Below, piece after piece: positions 34,184-44,738 of a DNA stretch of 64,000 bases. Each line of letters opens with the position of its first letter. The first letter of the stretch is position 1. The position numbers and the translations under genes were made by a program. Location of the stretch: the NCBI GenBank assembly GCA_900095095.1, contig FMBT01000373.1:62001-126000 (forward strand), read 5' to 3'. The notes under the pieces were generated by a model. The model worked only from the letters and a program-made list of their open reading frames with translations. It made no database searches and was not told the DNA's origin. Source of the DNA: Fragilariopsis cylindrus CCMP1102 (taxonomy: Eukaryota > Bacillariophyta > Bacillariophyceae > Bacillariales > Bacillariaceae).

Positions 34184-34492
34184 GATGTTTTACAGTCGTA
34201 TGTATTAGTGTGATTGCGTGTATTGAATTTTATTTTAAATGGACGTATTGCCTCTTTTAAATTGGTATTCTTAAAATCAATTTTGGTAAGCAACTAAGTA
34301 TTATCCACCGCAGTGTCTCCTCGTCGTTGTATGATGTTCTTTGATGTGTGTGTGTGTGTGTGTGTGTGTGATGTAGGTACTGTAGGTCCTACGGTGGTAT
34401 TTTTGCTGTTTTAATGAATGCGGCTATCATCATCTATTTTTTCTAAATTTATATTTATTGTATGTTAATACCTTGCCTGTTTTAGGCCGCGC

Positions 34493-34575
34493 GCCAGTAC
34501 CAAGAAAGTACCATGCGCTAGTGCCGAGGGCGAAGCACGAGGAACTACGTGTCATGGTACTTTCTGGGTACTGGC
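34493..34575. repeat. Long hairpin, 23-bp arms
   Basis: Arms at 34493-34515 (gccagtaccaagaaagtacc...) and 34553-34575 are inverted repeats with one mismatch in 23. The loop is 37 nt. Confidence 0.8.
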
Positions 34576-34704
34576 ATTAAAACTGAAGGCAATGAACGAA
34601 GTCGAAGACTGAGGTTATTGCATGAAGTTTTATAAGGAAAACTGAAGCCATCCCTTTTGGCTGAAGTTTTCCGTAAACGCGGCATAAATTGGGAAGGTAT
34701 GAGC

Positions 34705-35472
34705 GTACCCGTCTTGTTACGGGTTTTTAGTGCGGTACCATACTAGTGTGAGTGATTTTCATTTTAGTAGCTCGTCCGACAGATAGGTGCGAATGACAAG
34801 ACACGACAAAAAATCCAAAAATTGAATTAATCCACTAATACAAAGAGACAAATGATAATACTAAGTATGGAAATAGATAATGGATACATATATTGATGCC
34901 CTCGACATGTTTTTAAAGTCCTAAGACCAATACTTTATTTATTATTTCTATTCTTGCACATGTATCAATTTTTGTAATCCACCTCTTCTTAGTACTAATA
35001 CACGATATTTCTTTATCTTGTATAGAACGGATCTTCTTTACATTTGTAGGTATTGGAGTATATGGCCTTAGCTATCTGTGGAGGTTCTCATTATTAAAAT
35101 CCCTCTATCAATAAAGAAGATCTGACGAGGCGGGTGTTGCCGTAGAGGTGCTTAAAAGAGAAAAGTTTCGTTGTTGTCGTTACTTTTTTCGATTTGAATT
35201 TTTTTTAAATTTACGCGTATTATCGTGTAGAAATTATTAATTTTTTAAATTTCCTTATGTAGAGCTCATTTTTATACCAGTACCATGAATCAGTACCGAG
35301 GCCTATTTTTAGTACCAAGGCCTGTTTTTGGTACCAAGGCGAGTGAGCTTACAACGCGTATTATCGTGTAGAAATTATTAAAGGCTTATGTAATCACCCA
35401 GTACCTTGAAAGTACCTAGAATCACTGCGCTAGTCATGGTACCGCGCTAAAAACCCGTAACAGGACGGGTAC
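34705..35472. mobile_element. Foldback / MITE-like element with 37-bp inverted ends
   Basis: Ends at 34705-34741 (gtacccgtcttgttacgggt...) and 35436-35472 are inverted repeats with 2 mismatches in 37. The 768 bp between and including them have no coding capacity and contain internal direct repeats and gtacc-type motifs. Target-site duplication is unclear (tgag occurs next to both ends but is one base off on the left). This is probably a non-autonomous DNA transposon derivative. Confidence 0.6.
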
Positions 35473-35854
35473 TGAGTAACTTAGAATTTGAGAATCAATC
35501 GTGCGTATGCGCGCGGAGTTGGATAAAAGTGAAACGTAGGTATGCGGCATGACGCAACACAAAAGCTCCCACATTTGTTGGAAATATCCTCTGGACCTTT
35601 GATTCGATTCCTTCGCCACGCATCCTCCTTCGACTGGAATTGAATGTATGATAGAAACTATGAAAATTCACAATTCACGTCGTACAGTACTAGTAGAAAA
35701 TACACGAAACCTACTGTACTCACGTCGACGACGAGTCCACGATTATCGACAACAAACTCGACTGCATTTTCAATTTTCAGCTTACAATATCTACCGTCAT
35801 AAATTCCAAAACTCAACAAAGCAACTCAACTCCATAAAATAAGAATATCCAAAT

Positions 35855-37111
35855 ATGGCTGAAGTAAAACCAAAATTAGTCCTCGCCTACTCTGGTGGTC
35901 TCGACACATCTGTCATTTTGAAATGGTTGTGTGAAAAAGGATTCGACGTCATCGCATTCTGCGCGAACGTGGGTCAATACGAAGAAGATTTTTCTGCCGT
36001 GAAGGCGAAGGCACTGGCGGTCGGAGCATCACAATGTATTGTGACCGATCTACGCAGTGAATTCGTGACGGATTACGTCTTTGATTGTATCAAATCGAAT
36101 GCGATCTATGAAGGCCGATACCTACTCGGTACGTCGATTGCACGACCATGTATCGCGAAGGAAATGATTCGAATTGCTACCCTCGAAGGTGCACAATACA
36201 TCGCTCACGGTGCCACCGGGAAGGGGAATGATCAAGTTCGATTTGAAATGTGCGCCCAAGCACTGTCTCCTACTATCAAATGCGTTGCTCCATGGCGTGA
36301 TGCGGAATTCATTGAATCCTTCAAGGGACGAAGTGATTTGTTGGCCTACTGTAATAAGCATGGCATCCCCGTGGATGCGAAGCCCAAGGCAAATTATTCC
36401 ATCGATGAGAATCTGTTCCATACCTCGTATGAATCAGGTCAACTGGAAGATGCTGCCTGTGGACCAGAAGAAGAGATGTTCAAGATGACCGTCTCACCAC
36501 AGGCTGCTCCTGATCAGTCAGAAACTGTCGTCATTGATTTCGTCAAGGGTGTTCCTACCAAGATTACCAATAAGACGGACGGAACTGTCAAGACTGATCC
36601 GTTAGAAATTTTCTTATACTGTAACACCATTGCTGGAAAGCATGGAATCGGTCGTATCGACATTGTCGAAAATCGATTTGTGGGTATCAAGTCTCGTGGA
36701 GTATACGAGACACCAGGCGGTACCTTGTTGCGAGAAGCTCACATGGATTTAGAAGGAATTTGTATGGACCGAGAAGTCAAGCGTATCACGGAGGGTATGT
36801 CCGCGGAATTTGCACGATTGTGTTATAATGGATTCTGGTTCGCACCGGAAATGGAATTGATCCGTCATTCTCTCGATTTTGGTCAACGTGATGTGATTGG
36901 AGAAGTCGAAATCGAATTGTATAAGGGTAACATTATTATTAAGGGACGTACCAGTCCTAAGGCATTATACAATGCTGACTTAGCCTCTATGGACATTGAA
37001 GGTGGTGGTGATGCCTTTGATTACAACCCCGCAGATGCTGAGGGATTCATTCGTATCAACGCTGTCCGTCTTAAGACGTACGCCGCTCTTCGTGCTAAAG
37101 ACGGACTTTAA
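35855..37111 (+). CDS. ASS1: Argininosuccinate synthase
   Basis: Joins citrulline and aspartate with ATP to argininosuccinate, for arginine synthesis and the diatom urea cycle. It is an intronless gene of 418 aa, the usual size. It begins MAEVKPKLVLAYSGGLDTSV with the PP-loop ATP-binding motif AYSGGLDTS at residues 11-19. Also seen are YLLGTSIARPCIA, AHGATGKGNDQVRFE, VDAKPKANYSIDENL and GRIDIVENRFVGIKSRGVYE, all standard. No targeting peptide is evident, suggesting the cytosol, though mitochondrial placement cannot be excluded. Its codons look more C/G-ending than those of neighbours, consistent with high expression. Confidence 0.97.
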   Translation: MAEVKPKLVLAYSGGLDTSVILKWLCEKGFDVIAFCANVGQYEEDFSAVKAKALAVGASQCIVTDLRSEFVTDYVFDCIKSNAIYEGRYLLGTSIARPCIAKEMIRIATLEGAQYIAHGATGKGNDQVRFEMCAQALSPTIKCVAPWRDAEFIESFKGRSDLLAYCNKHGIPVDAKPKANYSIDENLFHTSYESGQLEDAACGPEEEMFKMTVSPQAAPDQSETVVIDFVKGVPTKITNKTDGTVKTDPLEIFLYCNTIAGKHGIGRIDIVENRFVGIKSRGVYETPGGTLLREAHMDLEGICMDREVKRITEGMSAEFARLCYNGFWFAPEMELIRHSLDFGQRDVIGEVEIELYKGNIIIKGRTSPKALYNADLASMDIEGGGDAFDYNPADAEGFIRINAVRLKTYAALRAKDGL

Positions 37112-37862
37112 ATAATATTGTAAAAGACGTCACAGTGTTTTAATTGAGTGGAATACGCGTCCACTCGTTCAAACTAGAACATGGAACTCAATTAAAAATT
37201 ATATCATACCGTAACAATACATATATATATATATATAAAGTATATATAAAGAATGAAATTATAGAAAAGTAAAATGACAACTTCCTTATTATAAGTACAA
37301 ATAGACTATCATAATTTAGGTACGAAATTTGTCTTGATTTTGTGACCAAGATTGAATAAGAAAATGACAGCTACACTTTTGATTTTGAAGAGCGTCTCGA
37401 ACATTCTTACAGTATCGAAGTGCAACGCTTCTGCAACCTTTTAGATTGACATGCTGTAAATTAGGACAGTCAATTTGACAAAGATTAAGACCCGTATCGT
37501 TGGCAATGGTGTATATATAATAAAATTGATCCAAAAAGAAAGTGTTATTGGTTCATATATACAAAAAGCGGTAATATCCCCCCTGGAAAGGAAAAAGATA
37601 ACAAATACAAAAAATAATATGATGCACATATGAAATTATTGAGAGAAGCTTTTGGTCAGGAAACTAGAAACATTCATAAAACAGTATTTGAAGCAACCTC
37701 CCAAAGGAGCTACACGTATAACACTACCGGAAAGGTATCAACCACATAGCTTCATCCTTTCATGGGTGGTGCCTACAGCGAGTTTAAAAGTCGTAAAAAG
37801 AACTTAAATTAATACTATAATAATTTGGTTAAATTAAACTAGCTACTACTAGCTAGCTAGAA
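37112..37862. other. Convergent spacer
   Basis: Contains an (AT)n run at about 37219-37237 and a possible short LRR-like coding fragment on the minus strand (37316-37534). Otherwise empty. Confidence 0.5.
37316..37534 (-). pseudogene. Leucine-rich-repeat-like fragment
   Basis: About 65 residues containing NLCQIDCPNLQHVNLKGCRS, the cysteine-containing LRR pattern of F-box-type proteins. The frame has no ATG at its start and no larger gene is seen upstream, so it may be a leftover fragment or the last exon of a gene I cannot reconstruct. Confidence 0.3.
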
Positions 37863-39585
37863 CTACAGCTGACGAAAGGTAATCCGGGAGGGTGGCCAAA
37901 TCCTCCCTAACGGTTTTCCTTCGATGTTGTCCTTTGGCAATACACCAAAAACACGAGAATCGATCGATACATCCTTACAATCTCCCAAAACAAAAACCTC
38001 ATTACTCGATAATTGTTCAATTGATTTGCCTTTTCCGGTTTCTAAAAATCGATCAATCAATCGCAATGGTTCGTCTTCGCACAAATTCCGATCGGGTCCA
38101 ACTGCGGGTGAACCGTCAATAGAAATTTCCTTTGTGGTGGGATCTAATAAAATATTGATATCCCCCGGCAGTCCCACAACACGTTTCACAAATAAAGATT
38201 TGCTACCAATACTGTTGGCCGATGTCGGTCTATTAGTACTTGAACTACTACCACCATTAATAATATCCTGCAACGCCAATGGTGGTCGAAACAGAACAAT
38301 GTCGCCACGAGACGTTCTTCCAAACACGTTAGGTAATTTTTCTACAAGCAATACATCGCCTTTTCGCAATGTTGGATCCATGCTGGCAGATGGTATGGCG
38401 TACAAGGACACAAAATTTCTTGCCACTAATGCTGTAGGAATGGGTGCAATTGCCAACAAAAGACTGAACAAAACCGCCGCCGTATCACGCTGAAACGTCG
38501 CCGTGACTCGTGGAATAGCGGCTGCCGTATTGAATCGGGACAAGGCCGACGTGGACAACACTCCTGCTTCCACTTCTACAGGCCAATCATTGATGGTAGT
38601 GGGAAGTTTGTAGGATTGTTCCCGTCTTGCGGCTTGTGCCGCCTGTAATTTCCAACCACAAGGCCGTATTGCCAATAAGACATGTTTCCGGTCTTTTTGC
38701 GGTACATCGTCTGTTGAAAAAATGGGTGTCCCGTCTTTGGCGGACATGGTCATGATGCGATAATCGGTTCCGGATGTTATACTACAATACGATGATTTTT
38801 CTATCAACAATTGATTGTTGTTATTTTCTGTACTACTAGGTGAAGTAGTACTCTTAATATCAATAGTAGTCATCGGCACAATCACTTCACCTACACGAAA
38901 GGATCGTTCTTGCAGTATTGGACTAATATTTTGTTGTTGGCCATCCCCGCCATTGTCACCATTGTTGTTAATTACCATCTCTCCCATGGGCTTTCCAGCC
39001 TGACCCGCATTCATCCTCGAGTCGATCACGGCCTTGATTGCACCCTTCGGCTTTAATGGGAATGATTGGAACATCGACGACGAAAAACTTGATTCTCCAG
39101 TGCGGTTGCCAAAAATAGTGATTTCTCCACGAGCTTCGATACCACATCCTCCCTGCAGTAAGGCATCACAAACGGGTGCCGCCAACCATGTGGAACTACC
39201 CCAATCGGCACAACGTCCACAACTTTCTATATCTTCATTGTCACTTGTGAAGGTCATAGCCGCCGACCATGTCGTATTTGATTTTGGTAATCCCCCTGCT
39301 GTCACTATAGGAATAGATGTGTTTGTTCTTGTATCGACCAAACGTAATTTCCATCCAATATCGACCTCATCACCATAATTATTAGGAACGTATCTCAAAT
39401 ATGCCGCTGCGTAACCACCAACACTACTGTCACTGTCACTATCACTGGTATCATCGGGTTGTTCCGATGACGTTGACGACAATGGGGCCGCAAATCGTCC
39501 TCGTGGAAACAAGGATAATCGAAACTTGTGTTTTCCATCGACAAGAAATTCATCGCTCCATAAGCAATACGGAATTATCTTTCCA

Positions 39586-39617
<32 letters not shown>

Positions 39618-39908
39618 ACTGCGAACAGCGTCTCCCACCAAGCTTGTAACGGGCCGTGGATCATTCCACAATTGTTTCAGGGTCGAACCAAAGGTTTTAG
39701 GTTGAGGACGTTCCTTCACAAATGGAACGGAAAAGCATTCAATGATTGGATACTGCTTCTTCATGTTGTTGTTGTTGCCACTCGAACATGATGATGTCGT
39801 CGTTGTTGTTGTTGAGGGAGTAGAGGAAGAAAATCCTTCACAAGGAATGGATTTTAGCACCGCCACCATCAGCAACAGCAATAGGAAGAGGACTGAAAAT
39901 AGACACAT
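37863..39908 (-). CDS. Plastid-targeted type I signal peptidase (thylakoid processing peptidase-like) with MATH-like N-terminal region
   Basis: About 681 aa from the ATG at 39908; the frame extends slightly upstream without an ATG. A signal peptide (MCLFSVLFLLLLLMVAVL) ends at CEGFSSS, a plastid-type Phe motif. The last 190 residues are an S26 signal peptidase: one membrane segment, then YAIPSASMDPTLRKGDVLLV with the nucleophile Ser in PSASM, FVKRVVGLPGD with the general-base Lys, and GDCKDVSIDSRVFG as box E. It should remove thylakoid transfer signals from lumenal precursors. Between them, at about residues 85-310, lies FLVDGKHKFRLSLFPRG, then YAAAYLRYVPNN and DIGWKLRLVDTR, and later DWGSSTWLAAPVCDALL. 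This resembles a MATH/TRAF-like beta-sandwich, which is not usual in signal peptidases. A further 150 residues are unassigned. Confidence 0.85.
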
Positions 39909-40545
39909 TATAAATTTTGTGGCGACGACGACCACCTTATTTGGGAGTTGTATAATTATCGCTAACCGTAAATCATTTCACGATCAATGGCACAACACAC
40001 ACACACACACTCTCTCTCTACTATTTCTCCCGTTCTAAATTTGTATAATTATTGATTAATTCGATCCACTTGTAGAAAAGAGTTGTGTATTTTGTACTCT
40101 GTGTACAGTATTCTCTGTCGCCATTGTCGCAATTTCGCAAACAATCTTGTTTACCTTTTTTGTATGTCGAAAAAATAAGTTTGATGAGTCAGTCGAGTGT
40201 GGTACACGCTCTTGGCGCCAAAATACACCCCAAACGTGGTTTCATCCAGTCCCGCTCCATCTCCGACTAGCTCGATTCCCAACATATACTCTTGCCGGAA
40301 TCGTCACGAACAGTAATAAATCCTTTTACTTTAAAATATCCCCCTTTGTAACCCCTAATTAATCCCCTTTTTGACACAGTTAGAACTTCGTCGGCACCAA
40401 CCAATGAAATACAATTTATTGATAATTTTGCATCGAAAACATTTTCAACAACAATAACAAGAATGTATTGTATCTTGTTCTAATCACACTACTACTGTAA
40501 ACTAAACCAAATACAAGCAAACAGGAAAGAAAGTAGAACTTTATT
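39909..40545. other. Divergent promoter region
   Basis: Between the signal peptidase and Fcf2 genes. A short (AC)n run lies near 39992-40010. Nothing else recognised. Confidence 0.5.
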
Positions 40546-41481
40546 ATGACGCGTACTAGAAGTGGTAGCGTTACTCAAGAAAAAGAGGCAGAGGCAGAGT
40601 CGAAAATTAGCGATGGAGCAATGGAAAACGACAATGACAGCGAAAGCGAAAGCGACGCACCAGTAGAGAATGTCGAAGAAAATGAACTTCGGAAGTACGC
40701 CGATAATAATGATAATGATGACGAAGATTCAGACGACGACAGCAGTGATGATGACAATGAAATGGAAGAAACTGTAGAGACAAACACATCATTCACGGTA
40801 CCTGGTAATAGGAAGAGAAGTCGAATGCTTCTAGGATCTCGCAACAACAAAAACAGTAATGAGAAGAATGAATTAACAAAACTTATTCCAGGGTACACGG
40901 CACCGATGAGATTAGATTCATCATCTCTTGATAAATACAGAGTTGGAAGTATGAAAGAACTTGGACGAAGAGCACAAGGAACTGACGCATCCACGAAAGA
41001 TTTTGGTTTAGAAGCAACGGTCGATAAAGCTACAAATTCACTGCAAAAAACAAAACAAGGATTTTTACCAAATTCGTACACAGCTGCCTATTCACATTTT
41101 AAACGAGGAGCGAAACGTGCACCGGATGATACCGCCGGTATTGGCTGGTTCGGAATGAAACCATCATTAATGACCGACGATCTGAAAACTGATTTAGCTG
41201 TGATTCGTAATCGTACCTATCTGGATCCGAAACGATTTTACAAATCAGCGGATAAGAATCATAAGATTGTTCAAGTTGGAACTGTTATTGAGGGTGCATC
41301 TGAATTTTATTCATCACGATTAACGAAGAAAGAACGACGATCAAATCTTACCGAAGAACTTATGGCTGATCCAGCTGCATCCGAATATACCAAGAAAAAA
41401 TTTAACAAAATGGCGGAAGAAAAAAGTTATCAAGCACAATTACGAAAACGGAAACCAAAACGATCGAAGAAATTATATTAA
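40546..41481 (+). CDS. FCF2: rRNA-processing protein Fcf2 (TdIF2/DNTTIP2 C-terminal type)
   Basis: Nucleolar factor of the small-subunit processome needed for early pre-rRNA cleavages. Intronless, 311 aa. The N-terminal 85 residues are acidic and disordered (runs of Asp, Ser, Asn). The Fcf2 domain covers about residues 200-300: GWFGMKPSLMTDDLKTDLAV, then IRNRTYLDPKRFYKS, VQVGTVIEGASEFYSSRLTK and ERRSNLTEELMAD. The tail is basic (RKRKPKRSKK), fitting nucleolar localisation. Family proteins in yeast are of similar size. Confidence 0.92.
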   Translation: MTRTRSGSVTQEKEAEAESKISDGAMENDNDSESESDAPVENVEENELRKYADNNDNDDEDSDDDSSDDDNEMEETVETNTSFTVPGNRKRSRMLLGSRNNKNSNEKNELTKLIPGYTAPMRLDSSSLDKYRVGSMKELGRRAQGTDASTKDFGLEATVDKATNSLQKTKQGFLPNSYTAAYSHFKRGAKRAPDDTAGIGWFGMKPSLMTDDLKTDLAVIRNRTYLDPKRFYKSADKNHKIVQVGTVIEGASEFYSSRLTKKERRSNLTEELMADPAASEYTKKKFNKMAEEKSYQAQLRKRKPKRSKKLY

Positions 41482-41779
41482 TAGTAAACATTATTTTTGT
41501 ACTGTACAGGGTATTCATTATTTATTTCATGTGCGATACTTTGTAACCCATTATTTAGTAATACAATCATAATAGAACGTATTCAACGTATACAATTTTT
41601 GCGTGCGTCGCTACTATCTTACCTATCAGTCGTTGTTGTTCTCCGGTGCCGTCAAACCAGAAATCCTCCAATATGCTGCAATCCGTCATGCCAACGATGA
41701 ACGGCTCTCCTGCCGTTCTGTACTACAAGGTTTCCTCCAGTCTAAAGTAGGCGCAATAATCAACTGCTGCTCTAATGTA

Positions 41780-43642
41780 TTAATTTTCTAAACTTGACTC
41801 TGCCATTCGTGTCCATAGTGCGATTCCACCTGATCGTCCCATGGCCACGGCGACTTTATCATCCACGTGAATAAATTTGAAAAATGGGAGATCTCGAATA
41901 TGTGTTTGATCAAAAGGTGCATCTTCCGATATGTCCTGCTCTATCTTCCACCAGGGTCCCAATTGAAACATTGCCTTGGTTGGGCGAAAGGCACAAATAC
42001 CAGCATTCTTGTTCCTTTTTGGATTGATATCCGCTTGTTCAACTACTTCCTGATTGTTGCTGTCGTTGTTGACTCTGCAATCACCGTCCCATGAAAACGG
42101 TCCTTCCACGGTAGTCTGGAAAAAGTCGCTCCCGAATATTTGGAAGACGCCATTTTTGTTCTGCATCGTTTGAACGTCAAAGTTTTGAATCGCGGATACC
42201 AAATTGGAATCAATGTATAGCCCATCTCGTATTCTCGTCCACGGTAGCAAGAACCGTTCCAATGGTCGATACCAGCTATTATTGCTCGTTTTATCATTGT
42301 CATTGCTGATACTCTTGTCATCTGGTTTTCTGAGTTGTTTCCGCATTGCCACCACCGCCGGCTTCCCCGCAATATATGCCAATTCCCATCGTCGTCCGGG
42401 GGATCCCGCAAGTTTTTCCAAGAAGAAAGACTTGTCTTGTTTGATGCCTTGCTGCAGTGCCTTCAAAATCGCCTCCAGTAGCATCTCCGGAGGTGGTAGA
42501 TCCTCTTTATCTGCGTTAGCCACGGCTCGGAGTGTGTCAATGGGAGATGTGCCAAATTTGACTTTTTCGATAACCCGTAACCGCGTCAACGCCTTCAATC
42601 GTTCTGGACGATAGGACGATGGGACGTAATCACTTGTCACGTCATTTTCCCCGTTCCGTCGTTTATCAATGAGCGGTATAATCAATGGAGTAATCGGAAA
42701 CGATGAGAAGGCAAGGAAGGCAAACCATCCATAACTTCCCCACGTATCACCCTTTCTAGATGTTAATGTCCCACGCTTCAAATCCCGTACCAATAACAAT
42801 GTCCCATCCTTGAAGAACGATATCCCTTCTTGTACGTTCCGCGGAGTGCCGTTGGCGAGGTATTGACTAAGTGGTTGTTCCTTGGGACGCCTCAATCGTC
42901 TCATGGCCGCCAATCGGGTGGACCGAAACGATGGAGGGATGTACGTGCTTTCATCTATACCAATCTCACCGACGTCCTTCAACGCAACGCTTATGAGAGG
43001 CAAGAGCAGAGGCAAGAACAAAATGGAGGAGCTCGATGCCAACAAACTAAACCAACCCAACGCCGCCCAATCGCGAAAACTGTATCGCGTTGACTTTTGA
43101 GAAAAAAGGTAACTCCGAAACAAATCTCGCATCAGTATACGAAAACCATCGTCCCAAAACAGAGTGCATTCCTCGAGAGATTCCGGTGTGAGCCATTTTT
43201 GGCTGATCAATGCTCCGCTGGATTGACCAAAATCGCCCAAAGTGGAAAGGATCTTTTTAGGATTTTGGGTTATGTTGGAAGCGGAAGATGCCACGTTCTG
43301 GATGGAGACGATTACTTTAATTTCGAGTTCATTGTTGTTATCGTTTTCTTCGCTATTATTAAGTATATTTACGTTATTGGTATTATTGTAGGTGATGTTG
43401 AGAACGGCATCAAGCGGTGTCGTTTTCGTTGTTGGTTCCTGCAATATGGTTGATGTGGATACAGCCACGGATGCTCCTGATTCTGCCGCCGCCGTTGCTT
43501 TATTCACATTGTTATTAGTAATCGGAAGACGAGATGGCGATGGCGATGGCGATGGCGATGGCGATGTCAAACCCATCACAAGCTGTGTCTTTACTGCCAA
43601 CCTCAACACAACCGCCACGACCATGATGAATCTGTTCCTCAT
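41780..43642 (-). CDS. Putative membrane protein with a duplicated two-helix unit and fibrillin-like C-terminus
   Basis: Single-exon 620-aa frame. The N-terminus (MRNRFIMVVAVVLRLAVKTQ, then LVMGLTSPSP) looks like a signal peptide, and a Ser-Pro repeat follows. A unit of about 60 residues occurs twice: FWDDGFRILMRDLFRSYLFS with ALGWFSLLASSSSILFLPLL, and FFKDGTLLLVRDLKRGTLTS with SYGWFAFLAFSSFPITPLII. Each has a membrane-spanning stretch. The C-terminal 200 residues (GSPGRRWELAYIAGKPAVVA, FQIFGSDFFQTTVEGPFSWD and LGPWWKIEQDI) recall plastid lipid-associated (PAP/fibrillin) proteins, but only loosely. A plastid membrane location is plausible. Function unknown. Confidence 0.6.
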   Translation of the reverse strand: MRNRFIMVVAVVLRLAVKTQLVMGLTSPSPSPSPSPSRLPITNNNVNKATAAAESGASVAVSTSTILQEPTTKTTPLDAVLNITYNNTNNVNILNNSEENDNNNELEIKVIVSIQNVASSASNITQNPKKILSTLGDFGQSSGALISQKWLTPESLEECTLFWDDGFRILMRDLFRSYLFSQKSTRYSFRDWAALGWFSLLASSSSILFLPLLLPLISVALKDVGEIGIDESTYIPPSFRSTRLAAMRRLRRPKEQPLSQYLANGTPRNVQEGISFFKDGTLLLVRDLKRGTLTSRKGDTWGSYGWFAFLAFSSFPITPLIIPLIDKRRNGENDVTSDYVPSSYRPERLKALTRLRVIEKVKFGTSPIDTLRAVANADKEDLPPPEMLLEAILKALQQGIKQDKSFFLEKLAGSPGRRWELAYIAGKPAVVAMRKQLRKPDDKSISNDNDKTSNNSWYRPLERFLLPWTRIRDGLYIDSNLVSAIQNFDVQTMQNKNGVFQIFGSDFFQTTVEGPFSWDGDCRVNNDSNNQEVVEQADINPKRNKNAGICAFRPTKAMFQLGPWWKIEQDISEDAPFDQTHIRDLPFFKFIHVDDKVAVAMGRSGGIALWTRMAESSLEN

Positions 43643-43932
43643 CTTGCTTGTCTTTTTCTTGGTTACCAGAACACCTTATTACTATATTCTATGCGACTTG
43701 TGGTAAATCTACCTATCTTTGCCTAAATCAATTGTTCCTAATTGATTTAGCTTCAGTTATTGACTCATTCCCATTTATGTGTGTAAGCAAAAGCGCGGGT
43801 AAAGCGCGAGGAAAATGGATCTTTTTTAATTACGCGTATTATATTGTAGTGATTTATTGTATCATCATTGTATCCTGTAGCTCACAAATTATTGTATTTC
43901 TATTCTTGATGTAAGATTATTGGCGAACCAGA
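43643..43932. other. Divergent promoter region
   Basis: Holds one loose match (acgcgtattat, about 43839) to the direct repeats of the 35.2 kb element. Otherwise unremarkable. Confidence 0.4.
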
Positions 43933-44610
43933 ATGCCGAGTATTAATCATCTTGTTATCGTTGTCATCTTAAACTATCTCATACATGTGGAGTTTCTTTT
44001 CGTAGTGGTTGACTCATTTCTTACCGTAGATTCCAAGCCGCCCATTATCGCTCTGTCATCGTCACGTTGCAGTGACGAAGGCAAACAATTTCTACAATCA
44101 GCAACGGTCATGTTCTTGTCTTCATCTTCATCTTCATCTACATTGTCTTCGACCAAAGAAGAAAAGAAAGGCGTTCATCAAAATAACGATGACGACATCC
44201 AAAAGATGACGATGAAGTAAAACAAATGCAAAAACTTTAAAAAGAGAGCTATGTATTCATATTCAGAGGCACGTAAAATTGCTAGAGGACATGGATTCGA
44301 TTCAATCACAGAGTTTTTAGATTATGACTGTGCAGGTGCATATCAACTACCAAAAAATCCAGATGAAGTTTGGATCGAGGAATGGACGAATTGGGATGAT
44401 TTTCTTGGTATCACATTTTCAAACTTTGAAGAAGCACGAGATGTAGCTAGAATAAGATTGGAGCAGATTTCAACAGAAGAAGAATATCACAATTTGTTTA
44501 AAGAGAAGGTACTGGATGAAGACGATATTGCAAATAGGTTACCATATAAGCCGGATCTTAAATATAAAAACCAAGGATGGGTAGCATGGGAAGATTTCTT
44601 GTCGTCTTAA
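43933..44610 (+). CDS. Small protein with two GWxxWxDFL-type repeats behind a signal-peptide leader; reading interrupted
   Basis: The upstream frame (43933-44220) starts with a strong hydrophobic leader (MPSINHLVIVVILNYLIHVE, then FLFVVVDSFL), possibly a plastid presequence, followed by a Ser-rich region. The downstream frame (44251-44610, 119 aa) holds two repeats of a module: YSEARKIARGHGFDSITEFL ending WTNWDDFLG, and FEEARDVARIRLEQISTEEE ending QGWVAWEDFL. The W..W.DFL ending with an LP.NPD-type linker resembles the short repeat also found beside some integrases, but here it stands alone in a host-type gene. Both frames are in the same phase with stops between them; a frame change through the intervening 60 bases gives a natural Lys/Asp/Gln-rich linker. 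One gene is likely; the function is unknown. Confidence 0.5.
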
Positions 44611-44738
44611 TCAAATTAAGCTAGGAAGTATAGTATGAAACTTAAAGGTATATTAACACTGTATAATAATGTATAGTTCCTACAATAATAATGATTGACT
44701 ACTACAGCACTTCATGCATCATCGTCTATCTTATCGAA

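Larger units (their letters stand above)
34184..35854. other. Repeat-rich spacer upstream of argininosuccinate synthase
   Basis: No gene. It holds a (GT)n microsatellite at about 34346-34369, a perfect-looking hairpin at 34493-34575, a foldback element at 34705-35472 and internal direct repeats (acgcgtattatcgtgtagaa at about 35213 and 35355). Several gtaccaagg/gtaccgagg units lie at about 35280-35340. Confidence 0.6.

Noticed and set aside
44251-44610. Phage or virus origin for the W..W.DFL repeat protein
   Set aside because: No integrase catalytic domain, capsid or other element gene nearby, and the leader looks like a host targeting peptide.
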